64,000 nt of DNA, from positions 868,001-932,000 of the forward strand of contig JAYQTM010000001.1 of the NCBI GenBank assembly GCA_038147395.1, given 5' to 3'. This stretch comes from Eutrophovita brisbanensis (GTDB taxonomy: Bacteria > Pseudomonadota > Gammaproteobacteria > Burkholderiales > Eutrophovitaceae). Position numbers and translations under genes: made by a program. Positions 1 through 6,317 of this stretch are shown here, piece by piece. The first letter of the stretch is position 1. Each line of letters begins with the position of its first letter. The notes under the pieces were generated by a model. It worked only from the letters and a program-made list of their open reading frames with translations. It had not been told where the DNA came from and searched no databases.

Positions 1-666
1 TGAATAATTGATTTCCCCTGTTCCAGGTTCGTGTCGCCCGGGAGTATCAGCAAGCTGCATGTGGCCGATCATGGGTAGGAGAGATTGAATGGTGTGTGCC
101 AAATCGCCCTCCATAATTTGCATATGGTAAATGTCGTATTGCAATTTGACATTTTGACGGTCGATTCTCTTGATCAAATCTGTGGCCTGAGATGAATAAT
201 TTAAAAAATAATTCGGCATATCGCGAATGTTAATCGGCTCAACCATGATGTCTATTCCATGTGAGATTGCCTGATCCGCTGCGAATTGAATGTTTTGAAT
301 GAATGTTTGCTCAGCTACCTCAGTGGGGACATTCTGCGGTTTCAATCCGGCCATGCAGTGTAAGCGGCGACAATCTAGAGCTGTCGCGTACCGAATCGCT
401 GTATCGATTGAATCCTGAAATTCGCCCGTTCGCGTTGGAATACAAGCGAGCCCGCGATCACCAGCATCGAAATTCCCTGGTGGTGCATTCATTAGAACCA
501 GTTCGAGTGCATGTTGCTCAAGGTTGTTTCGAATCGTGTCTGGTTCAAAAGCGTAGGGAAATAACACCTCAACGCCGGTGAAGCCAGCGGACTGGGCCTG
601 GCTAAAACGCCCCAAGAACTCAAACTCTTGAAACATCATGGATAGGTTGGCATTGAACTTCGGCAT
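1..666 (-). CDS. hyi: Hydroxypyruvate isomerase / 2-oxo-tetronate isomerase family protein, 3' end cut by the window
   Basis: I translated the minus strand from an ATG at 666 and found 222 open codons running off the left edge. The product starts MPKFNANLSMMFQEFEFLGR, the usual opening of the Hyi/OtnI family (TIM-barrel, xylose-isomerase-like), and keeps the VEVLFPY, NAPPGNFDAGDRG and HMQLADTPGRHEPGTGEINY blocks with metal-binding Glu and His residues. Family members interconvert hydroxypyruvate and tartronate semialdehyde, or 2-oxo- and 3-oxo-tetronate. I cannot tell which substrate applies; the four-carbon sugar-acid kinase and PdxA2 genes 10 kb away make the tetronate reaction plausible. 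Roughly 30–40 C-terminal residues are missing. No clear Shine–Dalgarno precedes the ATG; an in-frame GTG at 696 is an alternative start. Confidence 0.85.
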   Translation of the reverse strand, partial: MPKFNANLSMMFQEFEFLGRFSQAQSAGFTGVEVLFPYAFEPDTIRNNLEQHALELVLMNAPPGNFDAGDRGLACIPTRTGEFQDSIDTAIRYATALDCRRLHCMAGLKPQNVPTEVAEQTFIQNIQFAADQAISHGIDIMVEPINIRDMPNYFLNYSSQATDLIKRIDRQNVKLQYDIYHMQIMEGDLAHTIQSLLPMIGHMQLADTPGRHEPGTGEINYS

Positions 667-696
667 GCGGCGGGTGCTTGTTTGGTAGTAGGTCAC

Positions 697-746
697 ATTA
701 TAAGCGCTGAGTCGGGGACGCGACTCAATAATGAACTACGTATAAT
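697..746. promoter_or_regulatory. Divergent promoter region with a 7-6-7 inverted repeat
   Basis: This lies between the divergent isomerase and MoxR-type genes. TATAAT occurs on the plus strand at 741–746 and on the minus strand at 702–697. Between them is a perfect inverted repeat, TGAGTCG (708–714) and CGACTCA (721–727), around a 6-base spacer. It sits where both -35 elements would lie, so it could be an operator for both genes. No good -35 hexamer is visible, which fits an activated or repressed promoter. The function is inferred. Confidence 0.45.
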
Positions 747-784
747 CACTGAGGAACGCTAGGGTTAAATTGGTAGGGAAAAGC

Positions 785-1633
785 ATGGATAGATTCACTG
801 GAAGTCAAGATTATGTAGCAGGAGAGGATTTGATGATGGCAGTTAATGCTGCGATCGCACTTCAGCGTCCTCTATTAATCAAAGGAGAGCCGGGTACTGG
901 TAAGACGATGCTCGCGATCGAAGTTGCTAAGTCGCTGGGGCGCCCATTGTTCCAATGGCATATAAAGTCCACATCGAAAGCACAACAAGGTTTGTACGAG
1001 TACGACGCAGTCTCGAGATTGAGGGACTCTCAGCTCGGTGAGGAGTCAGTCAAGGATATTGGTAACTACATCGTGAAGGGTCCGCTTTGGGAGGCTTTTC
1101 AGTGTGATGAACCATCAGTTGTTTTAATTGATGAGATCGATAAGGCGGATATTGAATTCCCGAATGATTTGCTTCGCGAATTGGATCGTATGGAATTTTT
1201 TGTCTATGAGACGAGAGAATTGATCAGTGCGAAACATCGTCCGGTGATTATCATTACAAGTAACAATGAAAAAGAATTACCAGATGCTTTTCTGAGACGC
1301 TGCTTCTTTCACTACATTCGCTTCCCAGATAAGGAGACGATGAACCAGATCGTTGATGTTCATTTTCCGGGCATTAAAAAGCAACTTCTCCAGCAGGCGC
1401 TCGAGGTGTTTTTTGAATTGAGAGAAACTCCAGGTCTCAAGAAAAAACCGTCTACATCGGAGCTGCTTGACTGGCTAAAACTGCTGTTAGCCGAAGATAT
1501 CCCACTGGAGGCGTTGCAATCTAAGGATGACAGACAAACGATTCCTCCTTTAGCTGGTGCGCTTTTGAAGAATGAGCAAGATGTTCATCTCTTCGAGCGA
1601 CTGGTTTTTCTGTCGAGACGGAATCAACGGTAG
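785..1633 (+). CDS. MoxR-family AAA+ ATPase
   Basis: A 282-residue AAA+ ATPase of the MoxR group, chaperone-like ATPases that act with von Willebrand factor A proteins to insert metal or assemble enzyme complexes. Walker A GEPGTGKT is at residues 34–41, Walker B VVLIDEID near 112–119, and sensor-1 IIITSN near 160. The ATG at 785 is preferred over the upstream TTG at 770 because AGGG stands about eight bases before it. It is followed after 24 bases by the vWA gene, the usual two-gene MoxR/CoxE-type unit. The client is not evident from the neighbourhood, since no carbon monoxide dehydrogenase or gas vesicle genes are present. Confidence 0.9.
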   Translation: MDRFTGSQDYVAGEDLMMAVNAAIALQRPLLIKGEPGTGKTMLAIEVAKSLGRPLFQWHIKSTSKAQQGLYEYDAVSRLRDSQLGEESVKDIGNYIVKGPLWEAFQCDEPSVVLIDEIDKADIEFPNDLLRELDRMEFFVYETRELISAKHRPVIIITSNNEKELPDAFLRRCFFHYIRFPDKETMNQIVDVHFPGIKKQLLQQALEVFFELRETPGLKKKPSTSELLDWLKLLLAEDIPLEALQSKDDRQTIPPLAGALLKNEQDVHLFERLVFLSRRNQR

Positions 1634-1657
1634 TTTTCGGCGCTCTAGCTAAATTCA

Positions 1658-2836
1658 ATGTTGCTTGATTTTTTTTATCGACTCAAAGACGGTGGGGTCC
1701 CTGTCTCTGTCAAGGAATATCTCACGCTCATTGAGGCGATGCAGGCTCGAGTAGCCAGAGAAACGGTGGAAGATTTTTATTTTCTATCGCGTTCGGCGTT
1801 TATTAAAGACGAGTCAATGTACGACCGATTCGACAAGATATTTGGGGAGTACTTCAATGGTATTGAATCACTTCCGGAGGATTTTCTATCCAGAATCCCT
1901 GAGGAATGGCTAAGAAAGCAATTAGAGTTGTCGCTCTCTGAGGAAGAAAAGAAACAGATTGAATCGCTCGGTGGTTGGGAAAAACTCATGGAGACGTTTC
2001 GCAAGCGACTAGAGGAGCAACAAAAGCGCCATCAAGGCGGATCAAAATGGATTGGTACTGGTGGTAAGAGTCCGTTCGGCGCGTACGGTTACAATCCAGA
2101 GGGAATTAGGGTAGGGCAGAGTGGCTCTCGAAATAGGCGAGCCGTAAAAGTGTGGGATAAGCGTGAGTATCGCAACCTAGATGATACGGTTGAGCTTGGT
2201 ACGAGAAACATCAAGGTTGCATTAAAACGCCTCAGAAAATTCGCTCGAGAAGGCGCAGCGGAGGAGTTGGATCTAGAGGGGACCATCCGATCGACTGCAC
2301 GTAACGCAGGATATTTGGATCTACGCATGGTCCCTGAGAAGCGAAATGCTGTGAAGGTGCTGCTATTTTTCGATATTGGTGGCTCGATGGATGACTACGT
2401 GCGCTCGTGTGAGGAATTATTTTCTGCGGCAAGAACTGAGTTTAAGCATCTCGAGTATTTTTATTTTCATAATTTCATTTACGAGTCGGTTTGGAAGGAT
2501 AATCGGCGTCGAAATAACGAGCGACTACCGCTTGGACAAATACTTCACAAATACGCGGCTGACTACAAGCTAATCTTCGTGGGAGACGCCACGATGAGTC
2601 CATATGAAATTACCTACCCTGGGGGCAGCGTAGAGCACTTTAACGAGGAAGCTGGAGCGGTTTGGATTCAACGGCTACTTGATGTGTACCCAAAAGCCGC
2701 TTGGATCAACCCGACCCCGTTAGATCGATGGAAGTATCACGAGTCAATTTCTGTCACGAGGCAGTTGATGGGAGATCGAATGTTTCCGCTCACATTATCT
2801 GGCCTTGAGAAGGCAATGAGCGCGTTAGCGAAGTAG
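1658..2836 (+). CDS. von Willebrand factor A (CoxE-like) domain protein
   Basis: 392 residues. The first 200 are charged and mostly helical; the C-terminal half carries a vWA fold with the motif DIGGSMD at 239–245. The metal-ion-dependent adhesion site normally reads DxSxS; here the first Ser is Gly, a variant I recall as common in this COG3552-like family. It is co-transcribed with the MoxR ATPase upstream, and the pair probably acts as a remodelling machine on an unknown client protein. The 3' end overlaps the convergent thioesterase gene by 12 bases. Confidence 0.85.
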   Translation: MLLDFFYRLKDGGVPVSVKEYLTLIEAMQARVARETVEDFYFLSRSAFIKDESMYDRFDKIFGEYFNGIESLPEDFLSRIPEEWLRKQLELSLSEEEKKQIESLGGWEKLMETFRKRLEEQQKRHQGGSKWIGTGGKSPFGAYGYNPEGIRVGQSGSRNRRAVKVWDKREYRNLDDTVELGTRNIKVALKRLRKFAREGAAEELDLEGTIRSTARNAGYLDLRMVPEKRNAVKVLLFFDIGGSMDDYVRSCEELFSAARTEFKHLEYFYFHNFIYESVWKDNRRRNNERLPLGQILHKYAADYKLIFVGDATMSPYEITYPGGSVEHFNEEAGAVWIQRLLDVYPKAAWINPTPLDRWKYHESISVTRQLMGDRMFPLTLSGLEKAMSALAK

Positions 2837-3271
2837 CGCACATTTATAAACCGGCCGCGACTTTCCTTTTGTCGAGTCGATCCAAAAACTTTTTTGGTCA
2901 ATCAATATACGCTCGTGCGAGCCAGTCGAGATGACGTCGATACCATCGTGAGCTGAGACCTGAAACACGAGTTTTCTACCGTCGATTTTTACGAGTTCGA
3001 CATCAATGGTTACCGTCATGCCAGGCAGTGTCGGAGCATCATGCGAAAAATCAACATGGGTACCTAATGTTTGTTCCTCTGGCCACTTAAGGTACGGTCG
3101 TAATAATTCGATGCATGCCCACTCAAGAAGCCCCACCATAAATCCGGTCGCCAGCACGTGCGGCATTTCTTGGAATAGATCAGATTCGGGATAAAGATTA
3201 GGGACCGTTTTTTTGTCGGTTACCGTGAATTTGTGCTGATAGGTGAGTTGCTCGCGAAGATCGCCAAACAT
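2825..3271 (-). CDS. Hotdog-fold thioesterase, FlK-like
   Basis: 148 residues, single hotdog domain. The blocks PNLYPES, ATGFMVGLLEWAC, LGTHVDFSH and LVFQVSAHDG match the fluoroacetyl-CoA thioesterase-like family. Residues Thr42, Glu50 and His77 fall where the FlK catalytic triad (Thr42, Glu50, His76) lies. Most homologues are general acyl-CoA thioesterases, and fluoroacetate specificity should not be assumed. A strong Shine–Dalgarno (GAGGAG) lies 7 bases before the ATG. The gene is transcribed away from the ammonium transporter and overlaps the vWA gene tail to tail. Confidence 0.75.
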   Translation of the reverse strand: MFGDLREQLTYQHKFTVTDKKTVPNLYPESDLFQEMPHVLATGFMVGLLEWACIELLRPYLKWPEEQTLGTHVDFSHDAPTLPGMTVTIDVELVKIDGRKLVFQVSAHDGIDVISTGSHERILIDQKSFWIDSTKGKSRPVYKCALLR

Positions 3272-3292
3272 TTTTTTCTCCTCATTAATGGG

Positions 3293-3338
3293 CGCCCATT
3301 ATTGGTGCATTTTTGTTATTTTGATTTATATTGGTGCA
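3293..3338 (+). promoter_or_regulatory. Two NtrC-like binding sites upstream of amtB
   Basis: TTGGTGCA occurs twice, ending at 3309 and 3338, 29 bases apart. Each copy is the perfect right half of the enteric NtrC site (TGCACCA-N3-TGGTGCA). The left halves (3293–3299 and 3322–3328) match only three of seven positions each. The sites lie about 80–110 bases upstream of the sigma-54 promoter start, a normal enhancer position. Confidence 0.5.
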
Positions 3339-3391
3339 AAACTGTGTCGCGGTAGTGGTGTGTTATTGTTTTAATTCAATTGCTTACATCA

Positions 3392-3407
3392 TGGCATAAA
3401 AATTGCT
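3392..3407 (+). promoter_or_regulatory. Sigma-54 (RpoN) -24/-12 promoter of amtB
   Basis: TGGCATAAAAATTGCT matches the RpoN consensus TGGCACRNNNNTTGCW at every fixed position except C to T at position 6. The spacing between GG and GC is exact. The predicted start is near 3418, giving a leader of about 30 bases before the amtB ATG at 3449. Nitrogen control through NtrC is the expected regulation. Confidence 0.8.
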
Positions 3408-3448
3408 TTACTTTAGTGCATCAAGTTAACTTCATTTAGGACACATCA

Positions 3449-4642
3449 ATGAATTCTTCGGCAGACGTACTCTTTATTCTACTAGGCGCCATCATGGTTC
3501 TCGCGATGCATGGCGGTTTTGCGTTTCTAGAGGTTGGGACAGTTCGCAAGAAAAACCAGGTGAATGCATTGGTCAAAATACTGTGTGACTTCTCCATCTC
3601 GACGATCGTCTATTTTTTTGTTGGCTACGTCGTGGCATACGGTACGGATTTTTTGGTTGGTGCGAATACCCTAAGTGAAAACGGCGGATACGGTCTCGTC
3701 AAGTTCTTCTTTTTGCTGACCTTCGCGGCGGCCATACCGGCGATCATCTCGGGTGGTATTGCGGAACGAGCGCGGTTTTATCCTCAGCTCTTGGCCAGCG
3801 CCATCATCGTTGGTGTCGTTTATCCTTTTTTTGAGGGTGTGATCTGGAATGGAAACTTTGGCTTTCAGGCCTGGTTGGAGTCGACATTTGGCGCTCCAAT
3901 GAGAGACTTTGCCGGATCCGTAGTTGTCCATGGGATGGGTGGCTGGCTTGCTCTAATGGCTGTTATGTTTCTGGGACCACGTCGAGGTCGATACAAGCAA
4001 AGTGGCGGTATCGCATCTCATCCCCCTTCCAGTATCCCATTCCTTGCGTTGGGCGCTTGGATGCTAACCGTTGGATGGTTTGGGTTCAATGTGATGTCTG
4101 CTCAAACGATTGACGGTATCAGCGGACTGGTCGCGTTGAACTCGCTCATGGCCATGGTCGGCGGCACCTTGGCTGCAATGTTGGCGGGGCGGAACGATCC
4201 TGGATTCGTTCACAATGGACCTTTAGCGGGTCTCGTAGCAGTGTGTGCGGGATCGGACATCATGCATCCGCTCGGGGCGCTCGTTACTGGCGCTGTCGCT
4301 GGCGGGCTTTTTGTGTATCTGTTCACCGCGACTCAAAACAAATGGAAGATCGATGACGTGTTGGGTGTCTGGCCGCTTCATGGATTGTGCGGTGCATGGG
4401 GTGGTATCGCGGCTGGCATTTTCGGTGTTGAGGCGATGGGCGGAATGGGCGGTGTCTCGCTCATGTCACAGGTTGTCGGAACGATAGCGGGTATCTTGGT
4501 CGCTGTTGTTGGTGGCGCGTTGGTGTACGGGTTGATAAAGAGTTTTATTGGAATTCGATTGTCAGAGGAGGAGGAATTTCAAGGTGCTGACCTCGCGATC
4601 CATAAAGTCTCATCCTCGCCAGACGGTGAGACGAGTTGGTAG
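3449..4642 (+). CDS. amtB: Ammonium transporter, Amt family
   Basis: 397 residues with about eleven hydrophobic segments. The N-terminal signature includes MHGGFAFLEVGTVRKKNQVN, and the two pore histidines are recognisable in VVHGMGGW and PLHGLCGAWGG. It conducts ammonium/ammonia across the inner membrane. It starts at ATG 3449 after TTTAGGA. The upstream sigma-54 promoter and NtrC-like half-sites point to induction by nitrogen limitation. A PII protein gene exists in this window at 17.2 kb but is not adjacent, unlike the common glnK–amtB pairing. The C-terminal tail is short and acidic. Confidence 0.97.
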   Translation: MNSSADVLFILLGAIMVLAMHGGFAFLEVGTVRKKNQVNALVKILCDFSISTIVYFFVGYVVAYGTDFLVGANTLSENGGYGLVKFFFLLTFAAAIPAIISGGIAERARFYPQLLASAIIVGVVYPFFEGVIWNGNFGFQAWLESTFGAPMRDFAGSVVVHGMGGWLALMAVMFLGPRRGRYKQSGGIASHPPSSIPFLALGAWMLTVGWFGFNVMSAQTIDGISGLVALNSLMAMVGGTLAAMLAGRNDPGFVHNGPLAGLVAVCAGSDIMHPLGALVTGAVAGGLFVYLFTATQNKWKIDDVLGVWPLHGLCGAWGGIAAGIFGVEAMGGMGGVSLMSQVVGTIAGILVAVVGGALVYGLIKSFIGIRLSEEEEFQGADLAIHKVSSSPDGETSW

Positions 4643-4664
4643 GTCTTATTTTATCTATTGAAGC

Positions 4665-5231
4665 CTAGTTTCGATGATGCGTGGAGACTTTTATAGTCTC
4701 CACGTGAAAGTCGAATGTGTTACGTCTGGCGTCTTCAAAATAAAGCTCTAAAGATCTTCTGATTGCTTTAAATGCAATTTGGTCCCATGGAATGGACTCT
4801 TCATTCATCAAGGTAACCTCTGAGCTTTCTGCTGTTGTGCCGTAGCTCTCGTCATTAAGTTTAGCCCGATAGAGCAGATAGACTTGATTGATATGAGGGA
4901 TATCGATTAACGAGAATGGCTCGATGATCGTCGCTTTGGCCAAAGACTCCTCGAAAGTCTCTCTTAATGCACCTTCCTGCGTTGTCTCGTTATTCTCCAT
5001 AAAGCCAGCAGGCAGAGTCCAGAACCCAAGTCTGGGTTCGATCGCCCTTTTACAAAGCAATATTTTATTCTCCCACTCTGGGATACATCCGACGATGATT
5101 CGTGGATTTTCATAATGGATGTGATTGCAAGCGCTACAAACGGCTCGAGGTAAGTTGTCTCCCGTTGGGATCTCCATCCTTGTTCTATTTCCGCAGCGCG
5201 TGCAGTAATCAATTGTCAAGCGTAACCTCAA
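4665..5231 (-). CDS. NUDIX hydrolase with N-terminal zinc ribbon
   Basis: 188 residues from a TTG at 5231. Four cysteines (10, 13, 32, 35; CTRCG…CSAC) form a zinc ribbon. The NUDIX box begins at Gly76 and contains Glu82, Arg90, Glu91, Glu94 and Glu95; the late Gly of the consensus is replaced by Leu. Such proteins hydrolyse nucleoside-diphosphate-linked compounds, often NADH or ADP-ribose; the substrate is not known here. A second in-frame TTG at 5219 has a better ribosome site (GAGG, six bases upstream) and would still keep the zinc ribbon, so the true start may be 5219. Confidence 0.85.
   Translation of the reverse strand: MRLRLTIDYCTRCGNRTRMEIPTGDNLPRAVCSACNHIHYENPRIIVGCIPEWENKILLCKRAIEPRLGFWTLPAGFMENNETTQEGALRETFEESLAKATIIEPFSLIDIPHINQVYLLYRAKLNDESYGTTAESSEVTLMNEESIPWDQIAFKAIRRSLELYFEDARRNTFDFHVETIKVSTHHRN
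4680..4704. repeat. Perfect 10-bp inverted repeat at the amtB/NUDIX convergent junction
   Basis: CGTGGAGACT (4680–4689) and AGTCTCCACG (4695–4704) surround a TTTAT loop. It lies 38 bases after the amtB stop and inside the last codons of the NUDIX gene. There is no T-run on either side, so it is not a textbook intrinsic terminator, but it could form a transcript 3' end hairpin for amtB. Confidence 0.6.
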
Positions 5232-5361
5232 GATACATGTCCGTCGTTAGTCGATTATATCGACTCAACGTGTATTAGTGGTCTCAGTTCTAAGTTTTTT
5301 CTAGGTTAAGTGGGTATTATTTCTACGTGGTCAGTCCAAAGTAAAAAGAAGGATAGTTTTG

Positions 5362-5733
5362 ATGAAACGAAATATTGTCTTGGTAGCACTAGCATACGTC
5401 TTTATTTTTTCAGCCTATGCTGAAAGCACCCCTGAGAAATTTTTGGGCACTTGGACTGGCTCGTGGCGTGGAGAGTCGGCGAGTGGTCAGGTTTTGGTCA
5501 CATTTGCCGAGGGTGTTAAAGGAAGTATTCGTTTTTCAAATCTTGAGTCATTCGGCGCAGAAGAGACTTCGCTGAGCGCATTAAGATTTTTGGGAAATCG
5601 AATCAACTTTCTGGTTCGCGATGATGAAGGGCGGGATCTTGATAGTTACGTGTTCTTAATTGGGGGGAACAGGCTGAAGGGAAGTGCGACCTATAAGGGC
5701 GAAACAATCAGTTACCGTCTATCGAGGCAATAA
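5362..5733 (+). CDS. Small secreted protein of unknown function
   Basis: 123 residues from ATG 5362 with AAGGAT upstream. A signal peptide is clear: KR, then a hydrophobic stretch ending SAYA before ESTPEKFLGTW. The mature 105 residues have alternating hydrophobic and polar residues with WTGSWRGE near the start, suggesting a small beta-barrel or lipocalin-like extracytoplasmic protein. I do not recognise a family. It is a lone gene between the NUDIX gene and the convergent cytochrome. Confidence 0.7.
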   Translation: MKRNIVLVALAYVFIFSAYAESTPEKFLGTWTGSWRGESASGQVLVTFAEGVKGSIRFSNLESFGAEETSLSALRFLGNRINFLVRDDEGRDLDSYVFLIGGNRLKGSATYKGETISYRLSRQ

Positions 5734-5737
5734 AAAA

Positions 5738-5757
5738 CGGCACCCACCTAGGTGCCG
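5738..5757 (-). terminator. Intrinsic terminator of the cytochrome c gene
   Basis: CGGCACC (5738–5744) and GGTGCCG (5751–5757) form a 7-bp GC-rich stem with a 6-base loop. On the minus strand it is followed by TTTTTT, so it terminates minus-strand transcription about 30 bases after the cytochrome stop. Confidence 0.85.
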
Positions 5758-5784
5758 CCCAGAAAAATATGTGCCGTTAATCGC

Positions 5785-6171
5785 TTACAGCTCTACGTCT
5801 GGCAATGCTTTAATGTAGTCTGCTAACGCTTCAATTTGCCACGGTTTTAGCTGTTTTCTAAAGCCAGGCATCGGGCTTTTGCCCCGCGATATGCGGTGAA
5901 TGACCTCATCACGTGTCATTTCCGTTCCCGATAATCTAGGGCCGTCCGCTTCTTTTAGACCGTAGCCTTGGTGACACCAACTGCAACGCGACGCAAACAA
6001 CCTTTTGACTGAAAAATTCTCTTTGAATTCCTGATAGTTGACGTTAACTGATGCAGCAACAGTCTCTGTCACGTCTTCCTCAGCTCGTGCAGCAAGCGAA
6101 AGAAGCATAGAGAGCGAAATGCTGATCGCTGTTACTAATTTCAAGATCGTTAACGTGTGATTTTGATGCAT
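5785..6171 (-). CDS. Periplasmic mono-haem cytochrome c
   Basis: 128 residues. An N-terminal signal peptide ends LAARA near residue 30. Haem-binding CSWCH is at 63–67 and a likely axial Met101 in SPMPGF. The ATG at 6171 is chosen over an upstream start at 6204 because AGGAG stands six bases before it and the signal peptide then begins normally. It lies directly downstream of, and on the same strand as, the PQQ dehydrogenase, so it is the likely electron acceptor (XoxG-like role by position, not by clear sequence match). A terminator separates the two genes. Confidence 0.88.
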   Translation of the reverse strand: MHQNHTLTILKLVTAISISLSMLLSLAARAEEDVTETVAASVNVNYQEFKENFSVKRLFASRCSWCHQGYGLKEADGPRLSGTEMTRDEVIHRISRGKSPMPGFRKQLKPWQIEALADYIKALPDVEL

Positions 6172-6250
6172 CTGATTCTCCTGCTGGGTGGCTTCGGTAG
6201 TCACCCGATACTATACGAGTTTTTAAGTGCTTACGGCAGAAATAAAAAAA

Positions 6251-6275
6251 TCGGGCGGGAAGTGATCCCGCCCGA
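6251..6275 (-). terminator. Strong intrinsic terminator after the PQQ dehydrogenase gene
   Basis: TCGGGCGGGA (6251–6260) and TCCCGCCCGA (6266–6275) form a perfect 10-bp stem with a 5-base loop, followed on the minus strand by a run of seven T. It lies between the dehydrogenase stop and the cytochrome start, so it should end most dehydrogenase transcripts. Confidence 0.93.
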
Positions 6276-6317
6276 AATCTATTATTCCGGAAAGCCGAAA
6301 TAAACTGTCAAATCACC

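Noticed and set aside
303..581. A 92-codon plus-strand open frame
   Set aside because: It lies wholly antisense to the isomerase gene at 1–666, whose minus-strand product is clearly a conserved enzyme.
2825..3271. Assigning fluoroacetyl-CoA detoxification to the thioesterase
   Set aside because: Thr42, Glu50 and His77 resemble FlK, but this pattern is shared by many ordinary hotdog thioesterases.
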